DNA of 56,529 bases, taken from Bacteroidota bacterium. GTDB taxonomy: Bacteria > Bacteroidota > Bacteroidia > Chitinophagales > Chitinophagaceae. Under the pieces are notes generated by a model. That model was not told where the DNA came from. It was given only the letters and a program-made list of their open reading frames with translations, and did not search any database. Both the position numbers and the translations under genes were made by a program. Shown one piece after another: positions 38,275 through 48,335 of this stretch (positions within the stretch are counted from its first letter, which is position 1; every line of letters starts with the position of its first letter). The stretch is from the NCBI GenBank assembly GCA_005800655.1, contig SYEV01000038.1:1-56529 (forward strand), written 5' to 3'.

Positions 38275-38939
38275 GTATATTTAAATTTTTAGTGGATCAT
38301 AATAAAAAAGGTTCATTTGTAAATCAGTTTCGACAAAAGCGGTTTGACATTTTAAAAAATCGGATTGAAAAATTAATACAAAAGGATCATTTTAAAATAT
38401 TAGATATTGGCGGAGATATTCAATATTGGAAAAATATTGGCTGGCAGCATCCATCATGCCAAATTCATTTATTGAATTTATACACCAGTGAAATACCACA
38501 AAGCGATGTAAATAAATTTTCTAGTAGTGTGGGTAATGGATTAGCATTGGAATATAAAAAAGGGGATGTGGATTTGATTTTTTCAAATTCAGTGATTGAA
38601 CATGTGGGTAGTTATGAAAATCAGCAAATATTTGCGAATGAAGTAAGGCGTGTTTCAGATAAGTATATTATACAAACCCCTTCCCTGTGGTTCCCATTAG
38701 AGCCGCATAGTTTGTTACCCTTATTCCAGTTTTTACCGCATTCATTTAGGGCGTTATTGATCATGACTTTTAATATTAACTATTTTCCAAAGGCTACAAC
38801 TTATAAAGCAGCAATAATAGTTTCACACTCCACTTTAATGTTTACGCATAAACGCTTTAAACAGCTTTTCCCAGATGCCGAAATTCAAGTGGAAAGGTTT
38901 TTAGGTATACCTAAATCGTATACGGCTATAAAATTATAG
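38271..38939 (+). CDS. Class I SAM-dependent methyltransferase
   Basis: 222 aa. The SAM-binding glycine motif is KILDIGGDIQYW near residue 45, and the motif-IV-like DVDLIFSNSVIEHVG (around residue 100) is typical of Methyltransf_11/25 enzymes. It may O-methylate a sugar of the glycan, or be a lipid/quinone-type methyltransferase; the locus favours the former. The start overlaps the upstream glycosyltransferase by 4 nt. It ends 2 nt from the convergent methyltransferase gene. Confidence 0.8.
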   Translation: MSIFKFLVDHNKKGSFVNQFRQKRFDILKNRIEKLIQKDHFKILDIGGDIQYWKNIGWQHPSCQIHLLNLYTSEIPQSDVNKFSSSVGNGLALEYKKGDVDLIFSNSVIEHVGSYENQQIFANEVRRVSDKYIIQTPSLWFPLEPHSLLPLFQFLPHSFRALLIMTFNINYFPKATTYKAAIIVSHSTLMFTHKRFKQLFPDAEIQVERFLGIPKSYTAIKL

Positions 38940-38941
38940 TA

Positions 38942-39895
38942 TTATTTAATTTTTCTTAGCCATATGGAGGCAGGCTGATCCTGCTCCGACAAATTAGTCA
39001 ATGATTGCTGAACAGCCTTAAAATGAGTGGTTTTAAGATGGTTTAAGGAATAAATAATCTCAAAACTATCATTATAATATAAAAAAGCTTCTAATAGGTA
39101 TTGTTCATTCCAAAGGCGAAGGTCCTTTTGTAACCAGTCGGCACGATAATGTCTGGGTGAAAAAATATCATGAATATGAATGATGACTCCTTTATTTAAG
39201 GCAGGTAAAATTTCAAGGTATTCAAATAATACATCGTTTTCGGGGCGGATAATATGTGAGGAATCAATAAATAGAATATCATTTTCCTGTAATTGTTTAA
39301 AATAATCAACAGAAATATTTTCCACTTTTTCACGACGCAAGTGAATTATTTTAGTAGTATCCAGCCATGTTATTTCATAGGGTTCGATACAGGTGAGAGA
39401 AGTAATTGCACCTGCTTCCTTATTTTTTTCAATGGCAAGTAAACAAACCATGGTTGAAAATCCGGATCCGATTTCGATAATATTTTTTGGTTGCAGGTTA
39501 CGCACCATTAAATAGTATAAATCAGCATCACCGGGGCCATAGGCGGGGTTGTTAATATAAAAATCGCCTTGGTAAGGATCGCCTTCTTTTTTAAATTCAA
39601 GTTCTTCAGTAAAATTGAGTCGCGCTAATTCCACTAATTGCTTGTCAAGATTAAAGTTTAAATGAAGATTACGAATTTTATTAGCATCAAAACTCTTTGA
39701 ATATACAAATTGTGGGTTATAATAATGGTCCTGCATTGGGAAGATACCGGTTTTGACAAAGGCCTTCACTTGTAAAGGAAAATTAATGATCCCATATTTT
39801 TTTACTAATTTATATATGGGCAACAAAAGATAAGTCAAAGGAAGTAGGACTATATCTAATACTTTAATAAATATATATTTAACTTTTTCTTTCAT
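38942..39895 (-). CDS. SAM-dependent methyltransferase (Methyltransf_24-like), opposite strand
   Basis: 317 aa. The N-terminal segment is hydrophobic (VLDIVLLPLTYLLLPIYKLV), possibly membrane-associating. The SAM-binding block is NIIEIGSGFSTMVCLLAIE near residue 140, followed by TCIEPYE and ILFIDSSHIIRPENDV. This pattern matches class I methyltransferases often found in polysaccharide loci. It is the only minus-strand gene between 28416 and the right edge, with 62 bp to the divergent acyltransferase and 2 bp to the convergent methyltransferase. Insertion or inversion of one gene within the operon would explain this. Confidence 0.78.
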   Translation of the reverse strand: MKEKVKYIFIKVLDIVLLPLTYLLLPIYKLVKKYGIINFPLQVKAFVKTGIFPMQDHYYNPQFVYSKSFDANKIRNLHLNFNLDKQLVELARLNFTEELEFKKEGDPYQGDFYINNPAYGPGDADLYYLMVRNLQPKNIIEIGSGFSTMVCLLAIEKNKEAGAITSLTCIEPYEITWLDTTKIIHLRREKVENISVDYFKQLQENDILFIDSSHIIRPENDVLFEYLEILPALNKGVIIHIHDIFSPRHYRADWLQKDLRLWNEQYLLEAFLYYNDSFEIIYSLNHLKTTHFKAVQQSLTNLSEQDQPASIWLRKIK

Positions 39896-39957
39896 TTTGT
39901 ATTGGATGCCACAATTTACTTCATATTCTATTACCTTAAAAGTATTTTTACAATAGC

Positions 39958-40629
39958 ATGAATAATCAATTAAAAAATAGATTTCAAGAAGGATGGAGCT
40001 ATCAAAATAAACTCATCACCTATTATTATTTAATTTTCTTTTTTCTAAGGGGATTGAAAATACGCTTTTGGATTAAGTCAGCCAAAGGGTTATTATTGGT
40101 TGGTAAAAATGTGCGCTTATTTTATCCTAAAAATTTACAAGTAGGCTATAATACCATTATCGAAGATGGTGCCGAAATTAATTGCTTGTCCCAACAAGGT
40201 ATTAAATTGGGGAATAGAGTTACAATAGGAAAATATGCCATCATAAGGCCATCCAATATATATGGAGGGCCTATTGGCGAGGGTTTAACTATGGGGGATA
40301 ATTCAAATATTGGGCCCTATAATTACATCGGCTGCTCAGGAAAAATTACCATTGGCAATAATGTGATGTTAGCACCTAGGGTAAGTATCTATGCCGAAAA
40401 CCATGTGTTTGATCATCCAGAACTATTAATCAGAGATCAGGGCGTTGAAAAAAAAGAGGTTATAATCGAGGATGATTGTTGGATAGCGGCAAATAGCATC
40501 ATTTTAGCAGGGGTAACTATTGGTCAAGGAAGTGTAGTGGCAGCAGGGTCAGTGGTAACGGAAAATGTGCCAGCTTATAGTGTAGTGGCAGGAGTTCCTG
40601 CAAAGTTTATTAAATCAAGAAAGCCCTAA
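39958..40629 (+). CDS. Hexapeptide-repeat (left-handed beta-helix) acyltransferase
   Basis: 223 aa. After an N-terminal amphipathic region, repeats of the [LIV]-G-x4 type run from about residue 60 to the end: [61 protein letters not shown], and the closing [20 protein letters not shown]. The histidine in AENHVFDHP is in the usual catalytic spot for such O-acetyltransferases. It probably acetylates a sugar of the glycan. It begins the rightward set after the inverted methyltransferase and is 9 nt from the next glycosyltransferase. Confidence 0.88.
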   Translation: MNNQLKNRFQEGWSYQNKLITYYYLIFFFLRGLKIRFWIKSAKGLLLVGKNVRLFYPKNLQVGYNTIIEDGAEINCLSQQGIKLGNRVTIGKYAIIRPSNIYGGPIGEGLTMGDNSNIGPYNYIGCSGKITIGNNVMLAPRVSIYAENHVFDHPELLIRDQGVEKKEVIIEDDCWIAANSIILAGVTIGQGSVVAAGSVVTENVPAYSVVAGVPAKFIKSRKP

Positions 40630-40638
40630 CATTGCTAA

Positions 40639-41790
40639 ATGCGCATTTTATTTTTACATAGTTCTTCGGATTTATATGGCGCTAGTAAAATATTTTTACA
40701 AACAGTACAAATATTAAATGGGCAAGGGCATACTTGTCATGTAGTAGTTTCATCTGCAGGCCCATTGGTTGATAAATTAAAACAGGACAGTGTCCCAGTA
40801 ACTGTAATAAATCTTGGCATAATAAGAAGAAAATATTTCACTCCATTTGGTATTTTAAATAGAATCAATAAATGGCAAAAAGCGAATACCTTTTTAAATA
40901 AATATATACAGCAAAATAATATTGAATTAGTTTACGCCAATACCACTGCAGTTATACTAGGGGCCTATTTAGCCCATAAAAATAAAATCAAACATGTTTG
41001 GCATGTACATGAAATTATAGGGAAGCCTAAATTTTTATTCTTTGCCATTCAATGGATCATGAAGCGTTATACTTCAACAATCATTTGTGTTTCAAAAGCA
41101 GTGCAGGATCATTGGAGTAAAAATACCTTATCATTACGCTATAAAATGCAAGTCATATATAACGGGATTGCGCCCATTGAAAAATCAACTGAAGCAAATT
41201 TTCGAACAAAATATCAAATCCCAAAGGAAGCTATTGTGATTGGAATGGCCGGTCGGGTTCACTATTGGAAAGGGCAACAATATTTTTTACAAATCGCACA
41301 GCAATTATTAAATCAATATTCATATAGCAATAAAGCAACACCTTTGTATTTTATCATTACTGGAGATGCATTTCCGGGTTATGAATATTTGGTTGATGAG
41401 ATGCAAGATTTCATCAAAAAGAATAATCTGGGCGAACGAATTTTTTATACCGGATTTGAGGATAAGATGGATAAATTTTACTCTTCTATTGATTTACTCA
41501 TTCTTCCCTCCAAATTACCTGATCCATTACCTACGGTTGTATTAGAAGCAATGCAGTATGGAGTTCCTGTTGCAGCCACTGAACAAGGAGGGGCGCTAGA
41601 AATGATTGCAGAAAATGAAACTGGTATTTTCATCCCAATCAACAATGTTCAAGTTGCAGTCGATAAAATATTTGAATTAATTCAAAGTAATAATTACAAT
41701 AACCTCCATGCGCATTCAATAAAAAGAGTGCAAACCTATTTTAGTATGAAGTCCTTTGAAAACCAAATTGGGAAAATAATTTATTCATGA
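40639..41790 (+). CDS. Family 4 glycosyltransferase
   Basis: 383 aa GT-B enzyme. N-terminal domain: ILFLHSSSDLYGASKIFLQ, and WHVHEIIGKPKF around residue 120. C-terminal domain: VIGMAGRVHYWKGQQYFLQI, and LLILPSKLPDPLPTVVLEAM with the E of the donor site. Likely a cytoplasmic enzyme adding a sugar to the lipid-linked repeat. The stop overlaps the next start by ATGA. Confidence 0.9.
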   Translation: MRILFLHSSSDLYGASKIFLQTVQILNGQGHTCHVVVSSAGPLVDKLKQDSVPVTVINLGIIRRKYFTPFGILNRINKWQKANTFLNKYIQQNNIELVYANTTAVILGAYLAHKNKIKHVWHVHEIIGKPKFLFFAIQWIMKRYTSTIICVSKAVQDHWSKNTLSLRYKMQVIYNGIAPIEKSTEANFRTKYQIPKEAIVIGMAGRVHYWKGQQYFLQIAQQLLNQYSYSNKATPLYFIITGDAFPGYEYLVDEMQDFIKKNNLGERIFYTGFEDKMDKFYSSIDLLILPSKLPDPLPTVVLEAMQYGVPVAATEQGGALEMIAENETGIFIPINNVQVAVDKIFELIQSNNYNNLHAHSIKRVQTYFSMKSFENQIGKIIYS

Positions 41791-42905
41791 GTCAACCTCC
41801 CTTAAAAATTTCGATCATTGGTTCACGTGGCTACCCCTATGTATATAGCGGCTATGAAACATTGGTAAAAAATATTGGGGAACGGATGGTAGCCAAAGGA
41901 GTGCAGGTGACTGTGTACTGCCATTCCTATTTATTTGAGGAAAAACCAAAACAATTGAATGGGATACATCTAAAATATATACCAACTATAAAAAGTAAAA
42001 GCTTAAGCCAACCCATACATTCATTTTTTGCTTTTTGGCATGCTGCATTTTCAAATGCAGATGTGGTGTTGGTCTTAAATGTTTCCAATGGACCCTTTGG
42101 ATTTATTACCAGATTATTTAAAAAGCCTACCCTTATAAATGTTGATGGATTGGAATGGATGCGCCCTAAATGGAAAGGGTTTGGCGCCATATATTTTAAA
42201 TGGGCAGCAAAAATGGCGGTTAAGTGGATGGACTTAATTGTTACTGACGCCATTGCCATGCAAACCATTTATAAAAAAGAGTTTAATACTGATTCGGTGG
42301 TAATCACTTATGGGGCCGACAGCAATAAAGGAGCTTCGGAAGCTTTATTGAATAAATGGCAATTACAATCGCAGGATTATTATTTAATTGTGGGCAGAAT
42401 GATACCTGATAATAATAGTGATATTATTATTGAAGGTTTTATAAATTCAAGTAGCACAAAAAAATTGGTGATCGTGGGTGATGTTCCTTATCAAGATGCG
42501 TATGCAACAAAAATAAAATCTTACCAGGATGACCGGTTGGTATTTACAGGTTATATCACCAACGGGGATGAATTGGCAAGTTTATATAAATATTGTTTTG
42601 CATATATGCATGGCCATGAATTTGGAGGCACCAATCCTACTTTATTAAAAGCTATGGCCAATGGATGTGCGATAGGCGCCATTGATACTGTTTTTAGTAG
42701 GGAAGTACTACAAAACGATAAATTTGGCACTTATTTCAAAAAAGATATATCGACACTAAGCCACTGGTTCCAATGGGCCGAAGCAAATCCCGAAAAACTG
42801 ACTGCTTTAAGATCAATAGTTGCCAATGGATTAAATGAGAAATATGATTGGGATTTGATAACTGAATTATATCTTTACCATATCAATTCCTTGATCAATA
42901 AATAG
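41787..42905 (+). CDS. DUF1972/Cps2T-type glycosyltransferase (possible rhamnosyltransferase)
   Basis: 372 aa. The N-terminus ISIIGSRGYPYVYSGYETLV is the signature of the DUF1972 glycosyltransferase group, which includes rhamnosyltransferases that add the second sugar in capsule repeats (family knowledge). The C-terminal half has YYLIVGRMIPDNNSDIIIEG and CFAYMHGHEFGGTNPTLLKA, the donor-binding part. It lies immediately before the initiating transferase gene, which fits a role as second-step enzyme. The donor specificity is not provable here. Confidence 0.87.
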   Translation: MSQPPLKISIIGSRGYPYVYSGYETLVKNIGERMVAKGVQVTVYCHSYLFEEKPKQLNGIHLKYIPTIKSKSLSQPIHSFFAFWHAAFSNADVVLVLNVSNGPFGFITRLFKKPTLINVDGLEWMRPKWKGFGAIYFKWAAKMAVKWMDLIVTDAIAMQTIYKKEFNTDSVVITYGADSNKGASEALLNKWQLQSQDYYLIVGRMIPDNNSDIIIEGFINSSSTKKLVIVGDVPYQDAYATKIKSYQDDRLVFTGYITNGDELASLYKYCFAYMHGHEFGGTNPTLLKAMANGCAIGAIDTVFSREVLQNDKFGTYFKKDISTLSHWFQWAEANPEKLTALRSIVANGLNEKYDWDLITELYLYHINSLINK

Positions 42906-42913
42906 TGAGCTGA

Positions 42914-44299
42914 ATGAAATGGAATCATAAGTACTACAAAAAACTCCAAATAGGCATTGATTCGGTTTGTTTACTATTATCTTTATTATTAGCGGTATTT
43001 ATTAAAAAAGGCGGGTTTGTTTTTCCTAAAACCTTTTATGATTTTTCTTTTATTTTTTTATTGTTGGTCATTTGGTTTTTGGCAGCGAATGAATGTAGGT
43101 TGTATCGCAATAGAATTAATAAAAAATTTCCAGAGGAGATACTGTATAATGCCTATACTAATATTTTATTTTTAATTTTAGTAAGCTCCTTTTTATTTTT
43201 AAGTAAATCGGTTTATGGTGATTATTTCAGATTCAGTCATTTTATTACTATTCATTTTTTTGTATCCATTGCTTTAAAATATTTTATTCGAAAGCAACAA
43301 CATTCTGCATTTGCCGAAGGGTTTGTTTATGATGCATTGGTTATTATAGGATATAATGCAACTTCGGTTGAATTTAATAAAACAATTTCTGAAAATTTAT
43401 ACTACGGGTATAAATGTATCGGGTTTATTGATGAAAATAATATAGAAGCGCCAGGCATGCCATACTTGGGCAGGGTGCAGGATTTGGAAAATATTTTTAA
43501 GCAACAACATATCGATGAGGTGCTCATTTCCTTAGCTCATCACGAACAAGCCACTATCCGAAAGTGTATTGAGGTATGTGATCACTACAATGTGCGTGTT
43601 CGTATCATGCCAAAGCTGGAGGATTTAACTTCAAAAACAGAGGAAATTGATACCATCGGATTGATCTCCGTTATTAATTTAAATATTTTACCATTGGATA
43701 AATGGGAGAATAAATTACTAAAAAACATTTTTGATGTTGTGTTTTCGATACTGTTTTTTGTCACGATTGGTTTTTGGTTATTACCCATTATTTGGCTACT
43801 CGTTCGCATATCCTCAAGAGGTCCAGTGATATATAAGCAAGAAAGATGGGGACTCAATAACAAGCCCATTATTTGCTATAAGTTTAGAACCATGTATATT
43901 AAGGATGTGCAAGATTCCTTTGATCAAACATCGCGCCATGATCCTAGAATTACACCCTTAGGAAGTATTTTACGCAAATTTAGTTTGGATGAACTTCCTC
44001 AATTTTGGAATGTATTAAAAGGGGAAATGTCGGTGGTAGGGCCAAGGCCACATCCAACCCCTATGAATATTGCTTCCATGGAAACTGTAAATAACTATTT
44101 AAAAAGGCATATTGTAAAGCCGGGCATATCGGGATGGGCTCAAATCAATGGTTCAAGGGGCGAAGTGCGCACCCATCAGGAAATGGAACAGCGCGTTAAT
44201 TTTGATTTATATTATATACATCGTTGGTCATTTACATTGGATTTGCAAATTATTTTGCAAACCATTATTAAAATGTTACGCGATCAAGGCGCATATTAA
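42914..44299 (+). CDS. Undecaprenyl-phosphate sugar phosphotransferase (WcaJ-like, initiating)
   Basis: 461 aa. Four to five N-terminal membrane segments, a central CoA-binding-like domain (GYKCIGFIDENNIE, then LISLAHHEQATI) around residues 140-250, another membrane hairpin near residue 280 (VVFSILFFVTIGFWLLPIIW) and the C-terminal Bac_transf catalytic domain with CYKFRTMY, SLDELPQFWNVLKGEMSVVG and PGISGWAQINGSRGE. The enzyme starts the repeat by moving a hexose-1-phosphate to undecaprenyl phosphate. It makes the locus self-sufficient for chain initiation. Confidence 0.93.
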   Translation: MKWNHKYYKKLQIGIDSVCLLLSLLLAVFIKKGGFVFPKTFYDFSFIFLLLVIWFLAANECRLYRNRINKKFPEEILYNAYTNILFLILVSSFLFLSKSVYGDYFRFSHFITIHFFVSIALKYFIRKQQHSAFAEGFVYDALVIIGYNATSVEFNKTISENLYYGYKCIGFIDENNIEAPGMPYLGRVQDLENIFKQQHIDEVLISLAHHEQATIRKCIEVCDHYNVRVRIMPKLEDLTSKTEEIDTIGLISVINLNILPLDKWENKLLKNIFDVVFSILFFVTIGFWLLPIIWLLVRISSRGPVIYKQERWGLNNKPIICYKFRTMYIKDVQDSFDQTSRHDPRITPLGSILRKFSLDELPQFWNVLKGEMSVVGPRPHPTPMNIASMETVNNYLKRHIVKPGISGWAQINGSRGEVRTHQEMEQRVNFDLYYIHRWSFTLDLQIILQTIIKMLRDQGAY

Positions 44300-44309
44300 A
44301 ACATACACA

Positions 44310-45953
44310 TTGAATTCAGTAAAATTATTTTTCATTATTGTTGGGTGCATTTTTTTATTTAATGCTAATCCAGGAACTGCGCAGGTATTTACACATCAAC
44401 AAACGGTTGTTGCCTATTTAGAAAGGATGGCACAAAAAGGCGCAATAGAATTTAATGATTTAATGAAGCCAGTAGATAGGGCAACTGTATTTAATTTATT
44501 AAATCAATTACAACAAAATAAAAATCTTACAAAGATTGAGCGTGATGAACTTACTTTTTATATAAGTTATTATAGTTTTGATAATTTAGAAAAAGCATAT
44601 ATCCCTAAAAGTTTAACGGTCTTTAAACAAATCAAAAAAAACTTATTTAAGGAACCACATATCTTGAATTATAGTGATGATAATTTTAGATTAATGGTAG
44701 ATCCATTGGCTGAAATAGGATTTCAGGGTTCAAAAAAAACAAGTCAGTTGGTGAGTACTGGTTTTCAAATGATGGGTTATGCTGGTAAGCGTATTGGTTT
44801 TCAGTTAAGTGTTAGAGATGTGAATGAGACGGGTGATTATGATTCCTTAAGAATTGATAATACACTCATGGGCTTTAATCGCAAACAAACCATTAACACC
44901 AACTTATTATCTTATAGTCAGTTTAATGCCAATATGAGTTATCGATTTAATAAGGGGATGATCACCGTGGGACAGGATCAAAATGTATTGGGTTATGGTA
45001 AAACGGGTAATTTGGTTTTGTCAAGCAAATCGCCTTCTTATCCCTATTATCGATTTCAATATAATCCAACAAAATGGATGAGTGTTAACTATATGCATGC
45101 ATGGTTGCAAAGTGGGGTAATTGATTCCTTAAAAAGCTACGGCACAGGTAATTCGGTGTATGGTGGTCAGAGGGAATCCTTTATACCTAAGTTTTATGCA
45201 ATACACTTTGTTGAAGTTAGGCCGATGAAGGGATTAAGTATTCATTTAGGAGAATCCATAGTGTATACCGATCAATTGGAACCTGCTTATCTTATGCCTT
45301 TAACTTTTTTTAAGGCCTATGACAACAATAAATACAATGATAAAATTACTACAGGTGCCAATGGACAGTTTTTTATGGGAATTAGTAGTCGAAATCAAAT
45401 TCCTAAAACGCATTTGTATGCCCAATTATTTATTGATGAAATTAGGGTAAGTAATATTTTTAATTCCACTAAGTCGCGCAATCAAATAGCTTATCAAATA
45501 GGAGCGAGTGTTACGGATATAGGTTTGCCTTATCTTACATTAACTGCCGAGCTTAATAAAGTATACCCATTTGTGTACCGTAATTTTTTACCGGCACAAA
45601 ATTATTCAAATAGTAATTATCCCCTTGGTGATTGGATGGGCACTAATGCAGATCGTTTTGAATTCATTGCCAATTATCATCCTAAGCCACGGCTTAATTT
45701 AAGGGTGTATTATCGTGTTATGGCAAAGGGCGGGGCTGGATCAATAGAGCAGCAATATTTTTTAACCCCTTCACCTATCTATGGCTTTGATCCTCAATAT
45801 AAAACAAACAAATTCAGTTTTGAAAGTAGCTATGAGTTATATAGTAATGTAAACATTCTATTTGGTTATAGTGCATATCAAATGAAGCCATTATTGCAAA
45901 ATCCCATAACTAGTGATATGGTAAATATTGGGCTCGTATTTTCGCCCTATTAG
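44310..45953 (+). CDS. Wzi-like capsule assembly outer-membrane protein (paralog 3)
   Basis: 547 aa from TTG 44310, giving signal peptide VKLFFIIVGCIFLFNANPGTA before Q and a 10-nt gap from the previous gene. A longer in-frame start (44148) would overlap the transferase by 150 bp and was rejected. The mature chain starts with a helical part (VVAYLERMAQKGAIEFNDLM) like paralog 2, then a barrel with MITVGQDQNVLGYGKTGNLV, LSSKSPSYPYYRFQYNP and a late YNVNILFGYSAYQ-like region. Similarity to Wzi is weaker than for paralogs 1 and 2, so an unspecific barrel is possible. Confidence 0.65.
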   Translation: MNSVKLFFIIVGCIFLFNANPGTAQVFTHQQTVVAYLERMAQKGAIEFNDLMKPVDRATVFNLLNQLQQNKNLTKIERDELTFYISYYSFDNLEKAYIPKSLTVFKQIKKNLFKEPHILNYSDDNFRLMVDPLAEIGFQGSKKTSQLVSTGFQMMGYAGKRIGFQLSVRDVNETGDYDSLRIDNTLMGFNRKQTINTNLLSYSQFNANMSYRFNKGMITVGQDQNVLGYGKTGNLVLSSKSPSYPYYRFQYNPTKWMSVNYMHAWLQSGVIDSLKSYGTGNSVYGGQRESFIPKFYAIHFVEVRPMKGLSIHLGESIVYTDQLEPAYLMPLTFFKAYDNNKYNDKITTGANGQFFMGISSRNQIPKTHLYAQLFIDEIRVSNIFNSTKSRNQIAYQIGASVTDIGLPYLTLTAELNKVYPFVYRNFLPAQNYSNSNYPLGDWMGTNADRFEFIANYHPKPRLNLRVYYRVMAKGGAGSIEQQYFLTPSPIYGFDPQYKTNKFSFESSYELYSNVNILFGYSAYQMKPLLQNPITSDMVNIGLVFSPY

Positions 45954-45957
45954 TGAA

Positions 45958-45989
45958 TTGTGCTTTATGACGCAATTGTCGTATTTTTA
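45958..45989 (+). promoter_or_regulatory. Candidate promoter for the first SLBB/Wzz pair
   Basis: TTG (45958-45960), 21-bp spacer, then TATTTTTA (45982-45989), close to the Bacteroidota TTG / TAnnTTTG form. It would start transcription near 45996, 13 nt before the export gene. Confidence 0.4.
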
Positions 45990-46008
45990 CGCTTATAAGT
46001 TAATTTAA

Positions 46009-48327
46009 ATGATCAAATTATTAGGAAAGTTTTTAGTGATATTTGTGCTTATTTTATTGGTTTTTAAACCATTACAAGCACAAATTAGCAGTGGCGCAAA
46101 TGTAAATATGGGTAGCGCTAGAATTAGTCAATTTTCGGACCAACAAATCATGCAATTGTGGATACAAGCATCTGCCAATGGGATGTCTGAAAGTGATGCA
46201 ATGAGTTTTTTGGTAAAAAAGGGCTTGAGACCCTCTGAAGTAGGTCAATTTAAAAAGCGATTAGTTGCTTTACAAGGTGCCAAAAAAAGTTCCTTTAGCG
46301 ACATGAGTATGATAAAAGATACTTCTAGTTTTATGCGTGATAGCACTTGGGTATTAGAAGTGCCTATTATAAAAAAAATTACGAACAAGTATGGGTATGA
46401 ATTTTTTGCAAATCCAAATATAAAATTTGAACCCAACTTACGACTTGCCACCCCTAAAAATTACATACTAGGGCCCGATGATGAATTAGATGTTACATTA
46501 ACAGGCTTAAATGAAACAACAGCTAATTGTACCGTTAACACCGATGGTAACATAAAAATTGAATATGTTGGACTAATTAATGTCAGTGGATTAACCATGG
46601 ATGAAGCAAAGGCAAGGATTTTAGCAAAAATGTCAACAGCTTATCCAGCTTTAAAATTAAATAGAACACAGTTGACAATTACAATGACTAATTATCGAAG
46701 TGTAAGAATAACAATCATTGGCGAGGCGGTATGGCCAGGAGGCTATCAAATTTCAGCATTATCATCGGTATTCAATGCATTGTATTATTCTGGGGGACCT
46801 ACTGAAAACGGTACTTTAAGGGATATTAAAGTAATTAGAAATAATAAAACTATTGCCAATATTGATTTGTATGAGTTTTTACAAAATGGCAAAATGGCGA
46901 AGGATATCAGATTGGAGGACCAGGATGTGATCATGTATAGCCCATATATAAAAAGGGTAGAATTTGGGGGAATGGTAAAAAGGCCTGGCGTATTTGAATT
47001 AAGACCTAATGAAAGTATACAACAAGCAATAGAATATGCTGGTGGGTTTAACGATTCTGCCTTTACTGATAGATTAAAAATTGTTCAGTTAAATGGCTCA
47101 GAAAAAACATATAAGGAAGTAGATGCCAATTTATTTGCAAACTACATTCCTTCACCAGGCGATTCTATTTATGCAGAAAAAAAAGCACCAGTATATATTA
47201 ACAAAGTAAGCATCACAGGTGCAGTATATCGCCCTGGTGATTATGGGTTTCAACCAAAATTAACTTTACAAGCATTAATAAAAAAAGCGGATGGCTTACG
47301 ATCAGATGCATTTATGCAAAGAGCAACCATTTATCGATTAACTAATGCAAGGGATCGTGTTTTGGTAGCAGTTGATTTAAACAAGTTTGCTCAAAATAGT
47401 ACTGATTTTATTTTGGAACGCGAGGATAGCATTCAAATATATACAAAGCAAGAATTAGAGGAAGTGCAATATATCACCGTTGGCGGTCATGTGCGTAACC
47501 CAGGCAAAATAATGTTCCGTGCGGGTATGCAAATACAGGATGTGATTGCTATGAGTGGGGGATTTATGAAAGATGCCGCTTATCATAGGGTTGAGCTGTC
47601 AAGAATAAAAAACAACCGAACTGATTCATTGGCTAATCAATTAGTGGACTTGATCAAACTTGAATTAGATTCAAATTTATCCAGTAGAGATAACACTTTC
47701 ACTTTGCAAGCGCAAGATTATATTTTTGTACCCAGATTATTGAACTCCGTATTTTTAGGGGATATTAAAGTAGCAGGGGAAGTTTATTTTCCAGGCAATT
47801 ATGTATTGGAAAAAAGAGATGAAACTATTGAAAACATTTTAGCAAGGGCAGGTGGTTTAACTAAGTACGGCTCATTAAAGGATTTGCAAGTATACAGAAA
47901 AGGGGTTTTGATTGGGGTGAACTTAGATGTTGCCAATAATAATTCTCGTGATTTGTCATTGGCATTATTACCCGGAGATAGTTTGTTTATTTCACGTAAC
48001 GATCCATTTGTACAAGTTATTGGTGCTGTATATAGTCCACAATTAACTAGGTATGAATCAGGAAGTTTTAAGTCCTATATTTCAGCTGCAGGTGGTGTAA
48101 AAAATAGAGCTTCATTAGCGAAAGCCTATATACAATATGGAAATGGGATTAATAAAAAACAAAAACACTTTTTGTTTTTTAAATTTTATCCAAGAGTCAC
48201 GCCAGGTAGTAAAATATTTGTACCTGAAATGCCTGATAAAGAAAAAGGATTATCGGTCGCTGAATTATCGGCGATCACCAGTATTTTATCAGCATTAGTT
48301 GGTTTAGCGGCTATATTAAAATTATAA
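46009..48327 (+). CDS. SLBB-domain polysaccharide export protein, copy 1 (Wza-like)
   Basis: 772 aa. Signal segment FLVIFVLILLVFKPLQA; an N-terminal region of about 130 residues; the polysaccharide-export domain at about 150-240 (LGPDDELDVTLTGLN, IKIEYVGLINVSGLT); then six SLBB-like repeats with G-x-V-x-x-P-G cores near residues 238, 317, 400, 488, 585 and 668 (GGMVKRPGVFEL, TGAVYRPGDYGF, GGHVRNPGKI, AGEVYFPGNY). A hydrophobic end (ITSILSALVGLAAILKL) resembles a C-terminal membrane helix. The export pore in the outer membrane/periplasm is the expected role. It is 8 nt before its Wzz-like partner. Confidence 0.9.
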   Translation: MIKLLGKFLVIFVLILLVFKPLQAQISSGANVNMGSARISQFSDQQIMQLWIQASANGMSESDAMSFLVKKGLRPSEVGQFKKRLVALQGAKKSSFSDMSMIKDTSSFMRDSTWVLEVPIIKKITNKYGYEFFANPNIKFEPNLRLATPKNYILGPDDELDVTLTGLNETTANCTVNTDGNIKIEYVGLINVSGLTMDEAKARILAKMSTAYPALKLNRTQLTITMTNYRSVRITIIGEAVWPGGYQISALSSVFNALYYSGGPTENGTLRDIKVIRNNKTIANIDLYEFLQNGKMAKDIRLEDQDVIMYSPYIKRVEFGGMVKRPGVFELRPNESIQQAIEYAGGFNDSAFTDRLKIVQLNGSEKTYKEVDANLFANYIPSPGDSIYAEKKAPVYINKVSITGAVYRPGDYGFQPKLTLQALIKKADGLRSDAFMQRATIYRLTNARDRVLVAVDLNKFAQNSTDFILEREDSIQIYTKQELEEVQYITVGGHVRNPGKIMFRAGMQIQDVIAMSGGFMKDAAYHRVELSRIKNNRTDSLANQLVDLIKLELDSNLSSRDNTFTLQAQDYIFVPRLLNSVFLGDIKVAGEVYFPGNYVLEKRDETIENILARAGGLTKYGSLKDLQVYRKGVLIGVNLDVANNNSRDLSLALLPGDSLFISRNDPFVQVIGAVYSPQLTRYESGSFKSYISAAGGVKNRASLAKAYIQYGNGINKKQKHFLFFKFYPRVTPGSKIFVPEMPDKEKGLSVAELSAITSILSALVGLAAILKL

Positions 48328-48335
48328 TTATTACT

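Noticed and set aside
44148-44309. Longer in-frame start for the third Wzi-like gene
   Set aside because: It overlaps the WcaJ-like gene by about 150 bp and places the signal peptide internally; TTG 44310 gives a normal signal peptide.
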